A stretch of DNA of 44,391 bases from contig JAPUER010000064.1 in NCBI GenBank assembly GCA_027492485.1, forward strand, positions 1 through 44,391, written 5' to 3'. Under the pieces are notes generated by a model, which saw only the letters and a list, made by a program, of their open reading frames with translations, ran no database searches and had not been told where the DNA came from. The position numbers and the translations under genes were made by a program. The stretch comes from Betaproteobacteria bacterium. GTDB taxonomy: Bacteria; Pseudomonadota; Gammaproteobacteria; Burkholderiales; Casimicrobiaceae. Each line of letters opens with the position of its first letter. The first letter of the stretch is position 1. Shown piece by piece: positions 1 to 8,152 of the stretch.

Positions 1-55
1 GAGCGCCGCGTTCGCAATGCGGAGGTCGGGAGTTCGATCCTCCTCCTCTCCACCA
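1..55 (+). tRNA. tRNA-Ala (anticodon CGC), 5' end outside window
   Basis: The sequence begins in the D stem. The anticodon stem (6-10/18-22) closes a loop with CGC at 13-15, so it reads GCG alanine codons. A 5-nt variable loop, a T arm with TTCGATC loop (28-44), the 3' acceptor strand (45-51), discriminator A52 and an encoded CCA (53-55) follow. The T at acceptor position 70 is compatible with the G3:U70 identity pair of alanine tRNAs. The 5' acceptor and most of the D arm are cut off by the window edge. Confidence 0.93.
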
Positions 56-61
56 TCGTCC

Positions 62-92
62 AAAGCCCGACCACTTCCTGGTTGGGCTTTTT
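62..92 (+). terminator. Rho-independent terminator of tRNA-Ala
   Basis: A 12-bp stem (62-73 with 79-90, one G:T pair) around a 5-nt loop is followed by a T run. It lies 6 bases after the tRNA CCA end and is a textbook intrinsic terminator for the tRNA transcript. Confidence 0.9.
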
Positions 93-178
93 CTTGCCTG
101 TTTCCACCAACGCTGACACAACGTGTAGCGTTGGCGCGTCGACAGCCAAGCAACCGACTGCGAACGCGACGGACTGGA

Positions 179-1084
179 TCAATCGTCGGCAAGCATCGCG
201 AAGCGCCCGGCCAGGAAGTCGATCAGTGCACGAACCGAAGGCAGCAGCCCGCGGCGAGATGGAAACACGGCATGGATGACTGCCCCCTTCGTGCACCATT
301 GCGGTAACAACTTGACCAACTGTCCGCTGGACAACTCGTGCGCCATCAACATGGCGGGCAACTGTACGACGCCCAGGCCCGCCACCGCAGCAGCGCGTAA
401 TGCATACATGTCATCGGTGATCAGGCGAGGGCGGTGCGGGATGTCGGCAACGGCGCCGTTAGGCCCCACCAGTTGCCATACGTGGGCGCCGTCGACGGGA
501 CCGTCACCCAACGTCGGCAGTTGCTCCAGATCGGCGGGCACCGTGGGCATCGCGAATCGCCCGCACAATTCCGGGCTCGCGACCAGATACCAGTCACGCT
601 GCGCCAGCTCGCGCATCACCAGGCTCGAATCTTCCAGCGGCGGCGTGCGCGCCCGGATCGCGATGTCATAACCCTCGGCGACCACATCGACCCGGCGGTT
701 GGTCGACTCCAGGTGGATCGCAACGCGCGGATGCAACTGCATGAACTCGACCAGCATCGCGGCAACCTGTGCGTGCAGCAATGCCACCGGACAACTGATG
801 CGCACGATGCCCTGCGGTTCGGCGGTTGCCTGGTCGATTGATTCCTGCGCCGCCTGGGCCTCGACGATGATTGCCTTGCAGTGACGGTAGTAGCTTTCGC
901 CGACCTCGGTCACTGAAAAGCGCCGCGTCGAGCGCTGGATCAGCCGCACGCCCAACCGCGCTTCCAGCATGGCAACGCGTCGGCTGAGCTTCGACTTCGG
1001 CACCGCAAGCACGCGCGACGCCGGCGCAAAGCCGCGGTGATCGACTACGTGTGCAAAGTAAACCAGATCGTTGAGATCCTGCAT
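179..1084 (-). CDS. LysR-family transcriptional regulator
   Basis: A 301-aa protein with an N-terminal LysR winged helix-turn-helix (about residues 1-60; motif SKLSRRVAMLEARLGVRL) and a C-terminal periplasmic-binding-like effector domain. The start at MQDLNDLVYF is preferred over an in-frame ATG 33 nt upstream because it fits the family N-terminus and has a GAGG-type ribosome site. It is transcribed away from the pirin gene at 1215, so it probably autoregulates and controls the pirin-azoR-osmC group through the shared 130-bp gap. The family role is well known; the effector and target are inferred. Confidence 0.9.
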   Translation of the reverse strand: MQDLNDLVYFAHVVDHRGFAPASRVLAVPKSKLSRRVAMLEARLGVRLIQRSTRRFSVTEVGESYYRHCKAIIVEAQAAQESIDQATAEPQGIVRISCPVALLHAQVAAMLVEFMQLHPRVAIHLESTNRRVDVVAEGYDIAIRARTPPLEDSSLVMRELAQRDWYLVASPELCGRFAMPTVPADLEQLPTLGDGPVDGAHVWQLVGPNGAVADIPHRPRLITDDMYALRAAAVAGLGVVQLPAMLMAHELSSGQLVKLLPQWCTKGAVIHAVFPSRRGLLPSVRALIDFLAGRFAMLADD

Positions 1085-1214
1085 CAAGGCGCCTCTATCG
1101 TTCCACCAATAGGACAATGAAGCGCGATTTTAGGTACTACCGAGCCAATTGTTCGGCAAATATATTCATTTCATCGCGAAGGAATGGATCCTTCCCAATC
1201 ACAAGGAGCTCGAA

Positions 1215-2114
1215 ATGAAGAAGATTCTCGGCATCTATGGCAATCGCAACCAGCACTGGGTGGGCGACGGCTTCCCGGTACGCAGCCTGTTCTCGTATGG
1301 CACGCTGGGCCAGCACGCCAGTCCGTTCCTGCTGCTGGACTATGCCGGCCCGACCGTGTTTGGCCCCAGCGCTCGTGAGCGCGGCGTCGGCGAGCACCCG
1401 CACCGCGGTTTCGAAACGGTAACCATCGTTTATCAGGGCGAGGTCGAGCACCGCGATTCCACCGGCGCCGGCGGTCGCATCGGTCCCGGCGACGTGCAAT
1501 GGATGACCGCCGGCAGCGGCATCCTGCACGAGGAGTTCCATTCGCAAGATTTCACCCGTCAGGGTGGCACGCTGGAGATGGTGCAACTGTGGGTCAATCT
1601 TCCCGCCCGTGACAAGATGACCGCCCCGCGCTATCAAACGCTGACCAGTACCGCCATCCCGGTGGTGCCGCTGCCCGACGACGCCGGTTCGCTGCGGGTG
1701 ATCGCCGGCGACTATCTGGGGCACCGGGGACCGGCACGCACGTTCACGCCGATTGACGTCTGGGACATGCGGCTCGAATCCGGCAAGTCGGTCGAGATCG
1801 ACCTGCCCGAAGGTCGCAACGTGGGACTCGTCGTTCTGCGCGGCACGGTGCTGGTCAACGACTCGCAGGTGGTGCGCGAAGCAACCATGGCACTGCTCGA
1901 CCGCGCTGGCCGCAAGCTGCGCCTGGAAGCGAACAACAGCGCGACGGTACTGCTCCTCAGCGGCGAGCCCATCGACGAGCCGATTGTCGGTCATGGCCCG
2001 TTCGTGATGAACACTCGCGAGCAGATCGAAGCGGCCTACCGCGACCTGCGCGACGGCCGTTTCGGCAGCATCCCCGCCGAAACGCACGCCGCCGAGGCAG
2101 CGCAACCCGCCTGA
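1215..2114 (+). CDS. Pirin-family protein (bicupin)
   Basis: A 299-aa pirin. The N-terminal cupin carries the full metal-binding set of the family: H61 and H63 in EHPHRGFETVTIV, then H105 and E107 in GILHEEF. Pirins of this type bind iron or another metal and several act as quercetin 2,3-dioxygenases. The start has a strong AAGGAG site 7 nt upstream; a longer reading begins at 1149 but lacks one. It leads a run of co-directional genes (azoR, osmC-like, second pirin) and faces the LysR gene. Quercetinase activity is possible; a general role in quinone/electrophile response is inferred from neighbours. Confidence 0.9.
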   Translation: MKKILGIYGNRNQHWVGDGFPVRSLFSYGTLGQHASPFLLLDYAGPTVFGPSARERGVGEHPHRGFETVTIVYQGEVEHRDSTGAGGRIGPGDVQWMTAGSGILHEEFHSQDFTRQGGTLEMVQLWVNLPARDKMTAPRYQTLTSTAIPVVPLPDDAGSLRVIAGDYLGHRGPARTFTPIDVWDMRLESGKSVEIDLPEGRNVGLVVLRGTVLVNDSQVVREATMALLDRAGRKLRLEANNSATVLLLSGEPIDEPIVGHGPFVMNTREQIEAAYRDLRDGRFGSIPAETHAAEAAQPA

Positions 2115-2199
2115 TCGCTGCCGCACCGATCATCCCAACCCGGCGCCGGTACATCGCCTTGCAGCAGTGCACCGGCGCATCGAACAGCAACCACACACC

Positions 2200-2802
2200 A
2201 TGAACACACTTCTGCACATCAAGGCGAGCCTGTTCGCCGACCACGGCCAATCGAGCCAACTCTCCGACGCCTACGTCGCCGCCTGGCGCGAACGCCACAC
2301 CGACGGGCAAGTGATCACGCGCGACTTCGCGCGCACGCCCATGCCGCACCTGGACGGCGCCACGTTCCAGGCCTTTCTGACGCCACCGGCAGAGCGCAAC
2401 GCCGGGCAGCAGGCGGCGGTTGATCGTTCCGACAATCTCATCGCCGAACTCGAGCAGGCCGACCACCTCGTCATCGGCCTGCCGATGTACAACCTGGGCA
2501 TCCCGTCGATGCTGAAAGCCTGGTTCGACCACGTCATGCGCGCCGGCAAGACCTTCCGATACACCGACACCGGGCCGCAGGGACTGCTGCAAGGCAAGCA
2601 GGCACGGGTGTTTGCCACCCGCGGCGGCCGTTACGCCGGCTCCGCCAGCGACGTGCAGACGCAGTACGTGCGCAACGTACTGGGTTTCATGGGCATCACC
2701 GATGTCGACTTCGTCTACGCCGAAGGTTTGAGCATGGGCGACGCCGCGCGCGCCGACGGCCTGGCACGGGCGCGCGCGGCACTCAAGCGGCTGGCGGCCT
2801 GA
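2200..2802 (+). CDS. azoR: FMN-dependent NADH-azoreductase (AzoR/AcpD family)
   Basis: A 200-aa flavodoxin-fold reductase. The N-terminus MNTLLHIKASLF and the central segment PMYNLGIPSMLKAWFDHVMRAG are family hallmarks around the FMN site. A second signature, FATRGGRYAG, follows. Members reduce quinones and azo compounds by two electrons using NAD(P)H and protect against quinone stress. The length matches E. coli AzoR (about 200 aa). It lies 85 nt after the pirin gene on the same strand and is probably part of the same LysR-controlled unit. Confidence 0.93.
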   Translation: MNTLLHIKASLFADHGQSSQLSDAYVAAWRERHTDGQVITRDFARTPMPHLDGATFQAFLTPPAERNAGQQAAVDRSDNLIAELEQADHLVIGLPMYNLGIPSMLKAWFDHVMRAGKTFRYTDTGPQGLLQGKQARVFATRGGRYAGSASDVQTQYVRNVLGFMGITDVDFVYAEGLSMGDAARADGLARARAALKRLAA

Positions 2803-2956
2803 GGCCGTCACCGCATGGGCACGGCCGGGCGTCCTGTCGCTGCGGCGGCGTCCGATTGCCGGTCTGTGCCATCATGATGATCGGTGCGTGATCGGTGCGC
2901 GGCGATCGCTGCATCCGCGGGGACGCCGACCGCCGCCATTTGACAAAGGATCTCCG

Positions 2957-3349
2957 ATGAGCCACACCGCACACATCGTCTCGACAACGACCAACTATGC
3001 CCATCGCATCAATGTCGGACGCCACGAGCTGCTCGCCGACGAACCGCCGACGCTGGGCGGACAGGATGCCGGGCCCGCACCGTTCGACCTCTATCTCGCG
3101 TCACTGGCGGCCTGCACGGCGATCACGCTGCGCATGTATGCGCAGCGCAAGGGCTGGGACCTCGGCGAGCTGCGTGCCGAACTGACTCTCTCGCACGGGG
3201 TCGACGACAAGCCGCACGTGCACCGCCGACTCTCGGCCAGCGGCGCGCTGGATGACGCGCAGTGGGCGCGTCTGCTGGAAGTGGTTGCCAACACGCCGGT
3301 CACGAGGGCGATGCGCGACGGTGCGGTGATCACCACGGCACGCGGTTGA
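2957..3349 (+). CDS. OsmC-like protein, one-cysteine type
   Basis: A 130-aa OsmC/Ohr-superfamily protein. The first-helix motif LASLAACTAITLRMYA carries C53, matching the first catalytic cysteine of the family. The second motif (usually CPV) reads NTPVTRAM and has no cysteine, so classic peroxidase chemistry with two cysteines is unlikely. The start has an AAAGGA site 6 nt upstream. It lies between azoR and a second pirin, which suggests thiol or electrophile stress, but the substrate is unknown. Confidence 0.88.
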   Translation: MSHTAHIVSTTTNYAHRINVGRHELLADEPPTLGGQDAGPAPFDLYLASLAACTAITLRMYAQRKGWDLGELRAELTLSHGVDDKPHVHRRLSASGALDDAQWARLLEVVANTPVTRAMRDGAVITTARG

Positions 3350-3384
3350 TGGCGCGACGGCGAAGCAAGGACAGGAGAATCGTC

Positions 3385-4293
3385 ATGATCGCAAACGACC
3401 CGCAAGCCAGTCCGCAGCGCATCGAAGCTCGCCCCTCCGACGTCGGCGGCATCGTGCTGCGTCGCGCCCTGCCCAGCCGCGCGCTGCGCACTGTTGGCGC
3501 CTGGTGCTTTCTGGATCACGCTGGGCCGGCGCAATTCGGCCCCGGCCAGGGCATGCATGTCGGGCCACACCCGCATATCGGCTTGCAAACCTTCACCTGG
3601 ATGATCGAAGGCGAGTTGCTGCACCGCGACTCGCTGGGCAACGAGCAGCGCATCCGTGCCGGCCAGGTCAACCTGATGACCGCCGGGTGCGGCATCGTGC
3701 ACAGCGAAGATCAGGTGCAGGACGGCGGCGCGCTGCACGCCGCGCAGATGTGGATTGCGCTGCCCGACGCCGAACGCCAGCGCGCGCCGGCCTTCCAGCA
3801 CTACCCCGATCTGCCGCGCGTCGAGCGCGATGGCATCGCAATCACGGTACTGGTCGGCGAGGCGCTGGGCGTTCGCTCCCCGGTGCAGGTCTACACGCCG
3901 CTGATCGGCCTCGATCTGGTGGCCCACGGCAACGCACGAACCACGTTGCCGCTCACGCCGGGCTTCGAGCATGCCATCCTCGTGCTGCGCGGCGCCGCAG
4001 AGGTGGCGGGCGACATCTTGTTACCCGGCACGCTGCTGGTGTTCGCGCGCGGACGCGACAGTGTGGCGCTCGACTGCACCGCCGGCACCCAGGTGCTGCT
4101 GCTCGGTGGCGAACCCTTCGGGCCACCGCCGCTGTTATGGTGGAACTTCGTCGGCAGCACCCAGAGCGAGCTTGAACAGGCGCTGGTCGACTGGAACGCC
4201 GGCGATGCACGCTTCGGCGACGTGCCGGGCGCGACCACACCGCGCCTGATTGCGCCAACGCTCGCCGGCGTCAAACTCAAAGACGCGACCTGA
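3385..4293 (+). CDS. Second pirin-family protein
   Basis: A 302-aa bicupin, clearly diverged from the pirin at 1215. It keeps the metal ligands (H62 and H64 in PHPHIGLQTF, H106 and E108 in GIVHSED). An AGGAGA site lies 7 nt before the ATG, and the gene starts 35 nt after the OsmC-like gene, so the two are probably cotranscribed. It converges with the cytochrome gene on the other strand, with only 13 bp between stop codons. The substrate is unknown; family members are quinone/flavonoid dioxygenases or redox sensors. Confidence 0.9.
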   Translation: MIANDPQASPQRIEARPSDVGGIVLRRALPSRALRTVGAWCFLDHAGPAQFGPGQGMHVGPHPHIGLQTFTWMIEGELLHRDSLGNEQRIRAGQVNLMTAGCGIVHSEDQVQDGGALHAAQMWIALPDAERQRAPAFQHYPDLPRVERDGIAITVLVGEALGVRSPVQVYTPLIGLDLVAHGNARTTLPLTPGFEHAILVLRGAAEVAGDILLPGTLLVFARGRDSVALDCTAGTQVLLLGGEPFGPPPLLWWNFVGSTQSELEQALVDWNAGDARFGDVPGATTPRLIAPTLAGVKLKDAT

Positions 4294-4306
4294 GTCACGC
4301 GGCCAC

Positions 4307-5734
4307 TTATCCGCCGCCGTTGTTGCCGTCGGTCACTTTTCTCAGGAACGCGATCAGATCGGCGATTTCGGCGTCGCTCAGCGCAGATATGGTCTTCAGC
4401 TCCGGCGCCAGTCGGCCCACCATCGCCGCATACAGTGCCGGCGCGCTCTGGCTGTCGCGGCACTCGACCCGGACCCCGCTCTGCAGGGGCGGCGCGTCGT
4501 CCGCGCAGCGGAACGCCCGGGCATAGCCCGCGGCATCGAGGTGATGGCGGATGGTCTTTTCCAGGCTGTCGTAGACGCCGTTGTGGAAGTAAGGCGCGGT
4601 GGCGCGCACTTCCCAAAGCGACGGCGTCAGAAAGGCGTAGAGGTCGGCATCCTGGCGCGTCACTTCGTAACGCCCCTTGTCCGAGCGCGGCGTTTCGCCC
4701 GCGCCGCTGCCGAAGCCGGGGCCGATCTGCGGGACGGCGAGGTTGTGGAAGCGGGAGTCGGTCAGCCGCGGCCCGCTGTGGCACTGGGCGCAGCCTGCCT
4801 TGTCGAAGAACAGCAGTGCGCCGCGCAATTCAGCCGCAGCGAGCGACCAGCGCTCGCGGTCGCGCAGCCAGCCATGAAAGCCGTAGACGGAACGCCCGGC
4901 GTTCCAGCGTCTGGTCTGGAATGCGGCCAGCGCGTTGGCCACATGCTGGATACCCAGCCCGGCGGGAGTCACGTCGGGGAAGGCAGCGGCCAGTTCGCCT
5001 GCCAGCACCGGATCGGCCAGTACGCGCTGCAGCACCGCGTTCCACACCGGTTGCGGGTTGGCCTCCACCGGATCGCTTGCCAGTCCGGCCATTGCGTTTT
5101 CCGAACGGCCACCGTTGCTGCCGGGGGCAAAGCCCAGCATCTCCTCGCGCGTCAGCAGCGGAAACAGCGCCTGCACCGCCAGCAAGTTTTCCAGCCCGGC
5201 GGGCAGCTTGTCGCCCACAGGGGTGCGGTAGCCGCCAAGCCCGTCGACGGCAACCCGCCCGTCGTGGAACATGAACTGTGGCGCGCCGAGCAGGCGGTTC
5301 ACCAGGTCGGGCGCGTTGCGGTGGATCGATGCGGTGTTGGCCGGGTCGTCGGCGTCGCCGCCGCGCAGGCTGAGGTGCAGCGCACGCGCCAGCGAGCGGC
5401 CGTCGATGCTGACCAGACTCTCCACGCCGGCGTTGCTGTTGGCGTGGCAGGAGTGGCACGACACCTTGCCGGTGCCCGAGAGTTTGGTGCTGGTAAACAG
5501 GTCGCGTCCGGCGGCGAAGCGTGCGTCCGAGACTACAGGCGGCGCCTCCAGCGCCGTGACACCGTACAGGGCGGTAAAGCAGGTCAGTTGTTCGTCCGCC
5601 GTGGCCCTGGCGCGGCAAGCAAGCACCGCGTCGGACGTTGCCTCTGGCGCCGCCGACGCCGTACCGCCACCGCCGCCGCAAGAGACCAGCGACAGTGCAG
5701 CGGCAGCCGTCGCCGCCAGCAGGCGACGACTCAC
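4307..5734 (-). CDS. Di-heme cytochrome c peroxidase/MauG-family lipoprotein
   Basis: A 475-aa exported protein with lipobox LSLVSC (C19). It has two c-type heme sites, CHSCH at 93-97 and CAQCH at 315-319, each in its own cytochrome domain, as in the CcpA/MauG family. Such proteins reduce H2O2 or oxidise partner proteins in the periplasm. The start codon is GTG and overlaps the TGA of the upstream gene as GTGA, so translation is probably coupled to the molybdopterin-fold lipoprotein. This suggests the two act as an electron-transfer pair. Whether it is a peroxidase or another oxidase cannot be told from sequence. Confidence 0.92.
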   Translation of the reverse strand: MSRRLLAATAAAALSLVSCGGGGGTASAAPEATSDAVLACRARATADEQLTCFTALYGVTALEAPPVVSDARFAAGRDLFTSTKLSGTGKVSCHSCHANSNAGVESLVSIDGRSLARALHLSLRGGDADDPANTASIHRNAPDLVNRLLGAPQFMFHDGRVAVDGLGGYRTPVGDKLPAGLENLLAVQALFPLLTREEMLGFAPGSNGGRSENAMAGLASDPVEANPQPVWNAVLQRVLADPVLAGELAAAFPDVTPAGLGIQHVANALAAFQTRRWNAGRSVYGFHGWLRDRERWSLAAAELRGALLFFDKAGCAQCHSGPRLTDSRFHNLAVPQIGPGFGSGAGETPRSDKGRYEVTRQDADLYAFLTPSLWEVRATAPYFHNGVYDSLEKTIRHHLDAAGYARAFRCADDAPPLQSGVRVECRDSQSAPALYAAMVGRLAPELKTISALSDAEIADLIAFLRKVTDGNNGGG

Positions 5735-6765
5735 GGCGTGCCTGCTTCGAACACCTGAATTTCGATGAGATTGGAGATCAGCCGGCCCTGCTTGTTTTCC
5801 TTCGGAATCACCAGCCGCAGCGCGCCGCTGTTGGTCAGCGCCGCGCCGTTTTGTTCGTAGGCCACCACGGCCGGCTTGTTGCCGAAGTCGGGGCTGATTT
5901 CTCCGAGAGAAACGATGGCGCGATAGCCGTCGCTGCCGGTCGCTACCGCGTACATCGAAATGGTGGGATTCTTGCGGCTCGACACCTTCAGACCGACGCC
6001 GGGGCTGTTGAGCAAGTCCAGCAGTGCCACGCCTTTGTAGGTGTTGTTGTTTTCGGTCATCGTGGCTTCCTTCACCGTGCCGTTCGTCACCAGCGCCTTC
6101 AATGCGGCCACGTCGAACGTGGGGCTGGCCTTGACCTGACCGTTGACCACGAAGCTGGGCACCACGCAGGTGGCGCCGCTACAGCCCGGTTTGGTGGCCG
6201 TTGCCGTTTTCGGGGCGACGCCGACGTCGAGCTTGATCGCATTGGACACATAGCGCGCGCCCTTCACGTCGCCCGCCGCCGTGATGCGGAACGGCCCGCC
6301 GGTGCTGTCGTCCAGCGGCGTCACGGTGCCGTTCACTTTCTGCGCGTAGGCAATCAGGCTCTGCTTGCCGCCGAAGTCCGGGCTCAACTCACCGAGCGCA
6401 TACACGGATTGATAACCGTCGGTCGCGGTGGACAGCACGTAATGCTCCAGCAAAGTGTTCTTGCTGTTGGTGCCGTCCGTTGTCTTCACGCCGGCAACTT
6501 GCAGCACCTCCCACAGATTGACGCCGGTGAAGCTGAGGTTGTTCTGCGTCGACGTGCCGCTGATGAACGAGACATCCTGCGAAATCTCGGTGTACGGCGC
6601 TGCTTTCAGGATGGCGCTGGTGAAGGTGGCAGGTTTGTCCACCGCGCCCGCCACGGCGATGGTCGGATAAGCCGATGCGGGCGCATCGTCGCCACCGCCA
6701 CAGGCGGCAAGGGTCAACGCCAGCAGGCTACCGATGCCGCAGAGCGCGAATGTCGTTCGTTTCAT
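5731..6765 (-). CDS. Lipoprotein with two tandem molybdopterin-oxidoreductase-like domains
   Basis: A 344-aa lipoprotein (lipobox LTLAAC, C22). It contains two homologous domains, about residues 35-190 and 200-344. Each has a signature of the form DGY(Q/R)...LGE(L/I)SPDFG (about 115 and 285), followed by a GPFR or GALR segment and a SN(A/L)I end, resembling the sulfite-oxidase-type molybdopterin fold. No cysteine sits where a molybdenum ligand would be expected; the only internal pair is GCSGATC in the linker. The domains may therefore have lost the cofactor or bind something else. It has a GGAG ribosome site, a ModE-like palindrome upstream, and is coupled to the di-heme cytochrome. Confidence 0.75.
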   Translation of the reverse strand: MKRTTFALCGIGSLLALTLAACGGGDDAPASAYPTIAVAGAVDKPATFTSAILKAAPYTEISQDVSFISGTSTQNNLSFTGVNLWEVLQVAGVKTTDGTNSKNTLLEHYVLSTATDGYQSVYALGELSPDFGGKQSLIAYAQKVNGTVTPLDDSTGGPFRITAAGDVKGARYVSNAIKLDVGVAPKTATATKPGCSGATCVVPSFVVNGQVKASPTFDVAALKALVTNGTVKEATMTENNNTYKGVALLDLLNSPGVGLKVSSRKNPTISMYAVATGSDGYRAIVSLGEISPDFGNKPAVVAYEQNGAALTNSGALRLVIPKENKQGRLISNLIEIQVFEAGTP

Positions 6766-6778
6766 GACGTGTCTCCAT

Positions 6779-6802
6779 CGTTATATACAACAAAATATAA
6801 CG
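6779..6802 (-). promoter_or_regulatory. ModE-like operator upstream of the molybdopterin-fold lipoprotein gene
   Basis: A perfect 8-bp inverted repeat, CGTTATAT and ATATAACG, separated by 8 bases, lies 13 bp before the lipoprotein start codon. The half-sites match the known ModE molybdate-regulator box, roughly CGNTATATA-spacer-TATATAACG. The position would overlap the promoter or transcript start. The palindrome is seen directly; the ModE assignment is inference, strengthened by the molybdopterin-like fold of the gene product. Confidence 0.55.
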
Positions 6803-6875
6803 TATCGAAGACACTGGAAGACGTGCGTGCGCGGCGAACGCGGGGCTTTGCCGGAAAACCCGGCGGCGAGCAACG

Positions 6876-7871
6876 TCAAGCCGCGCCACGTCCTTTCTGG
6901 CTGGCGAAGTAGACGACCTTGCGTGCCCGTTGCACGTCGCCGAGCGGGCGGTGCGCGGCGAGGGCTTGCCAGGGGTCGAACACCGATGCTTCGGCTTTGT
7001 CGCAGAACGCTTTGCCTGCCGCCGACGCGGTGTCCTGTTGCGGCAGCGTGAGCGTGGCGACGGTGGTGTAGGGGCTCGTCCAATTGACCGAGGCATCTTC
7101 GATCGGCGTGAGTGTTTCGCTGACGAAGGGTTGCAGTTGCAGATCCCAGTGCAACTGCTGCTGGCGCAGGCGGGCGCTGAAGTCGGCGCCCCAGTTCCGG
7201 TTGGCGCCGGGCGTTGCCTTGCCGTTGGCCTCGGCCGGCAGCAGCCGCACGCGCACGGCGTAAGGCCCGCAGGCCATCGGCACGTTGCTGAACAGCATTT
7301 CGGTGGCGAAACCGCCGAACGGCTTGCTCACGGTCTTGAGCATTTGAGCGATGCGCGCCGGGCCGCCGAAAATGCCGTAGCGCCGGATCAGAAACCTGAG
7401 CAGCGCGCCGTTGCCGCGCGACGCCGCGACCACGAAAGCGACGAACTCGTCGCTTCTGGCAAAGGCGAATTTTTCCTGATTGATCAGCGTGAAATCCTGG
7501 CTCTTCGCCGGGCCGTTGCCAAGCGCCGATTCACCGTGCACGCCGAACACGCGCAGCGCGAAGCCGCGGATATCGGGCGCCGCATCCGGCGCGCGGTTCA
7601 TGCCACCGTTCGACAGGCGAACCCAGACCTGGTGCCGGCCCGCCTTCGCAAACAACCCCTGCCGCGCAAATGCGGGCAGATCGGGCAGCACATCGAGCAT
7701 GCCGGTGGCGGCGGTCAGCTGCTTGCGATGCAGCGCGCGGCCATTGCCATACTTCGCCGACTTTCGCGCCTGCAACGCGGCGAACTGCTCGCCGTAGCGC
7801 GCGAAACGTTCCGCCTCGTCGGCGGCAATGTGCTCTTGCCATTGGGTGCTGGGTTGCATGTTGGCGGCCAT
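6876..7871 (-). CDS. Catalase-fold heme protein (small, SrpA-like)
   Basis: A 331-aa protein of the catalase superfamily, much shorter than ordinary catalases (about 480 aa or more). Recognisable parts are an early histidine segment ALHRKQ (H48), the block RHQVWVRLSNG, the signature DIRGFALRVFG and SQDFTLINQEKF, which corresponds to the catalase asparagine region. No signal peptide is evident. Small members of this fold include catalases and peroxidase-like enzymes, and activity has to be tested. It lies 110 bp upstream of the lipoprotein gene on the same strand but is separated from it by the ModE-like box, so it may be transcribed independently. Confidence 0.75.
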   Translation of the reverse strand: MAANMQPSTQWQEHIAADEAERFARYGEQFAALQARKSAKYGNGRALHRKQLTAATGMLDVLPDLPAFARQGLFAKAGRHQVWVRLSNGGMNRAPDAAPDIRGFALRVFGVHGESALGNGPAKSQDFTLINQEKFAFARSDEFVAFVVAASRGNGALLRFLIRRYGIFGGPARIAQMLKTVSKPFGGFATEMLFSNVPMACGPYAVRVRLLPAEANGKATPGANRNWGADFSARLRQQQLHWDLQLQPFVSETLTPIEDASVNWTSPYTTVATLTLPQQDTASAAGKAFCDKAEASVFDPWQALAAHRPLGDVQRARKVVYFASQKGRGAA

Positions 7872-7977
7872 CGTCGCTCCCCGGTGATGATTGTGCGGGC
7901 TGGCGCTGGATGCTACGTCCTGGCGGCGGCAATGGGAACCGGCGTCGCCGCCGACGCGAAACGACGAACGAACTCAA

Positions 7978-8095
7978 CAACTCTGACCGGAAACCCCTAT
8001 TCAATAAGGGCTCACACGCCGTTTATTCAAATAGTCGACTTTAGATAGAAATGCGCTCGTAGCCCATATCCAATGGGCGTTCCAGAAAAAAGTTG
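7978..8095. repeat. 118-bp near-palindromic intergenic repeat, copy 1 of 4
   Basis: Two ~60-bp half-units in opposite orientation share the central TCGA at 8035-8038. Reading outward from TCGA, each arm shows CTTT, then a GCGCTCGTAGCCCAT-like block, then a run near AAAAG(C/T)TG. The same architecture recurs at 14345, 18611 and 22229. This copy lies between psd and the catalase-fold gene. Apart from it, the 281-bp gap shows nothing recognisable. Confidence 0.8.
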
Positions 8096-8152
8096 TAGCG
8101 ATTGAGCGAGCGAAATTTCGCGGCGCAGGATGCCCGCGGCGCGCTGAATCGC

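Noticed and set aside
1-178. tRNA-Ala as integration site of a genomic island
   Set aside because: No integrase or repeated tRNA end was seen downstream; the tRNA is followed by an ordinary terminator and a LysR gene.
1118-1214. LysR-binding box in the divergent gap
   Set aside because: No T-N11-A palindrome strong enough to single out was found, only loose ATTC/GAAT pairs.
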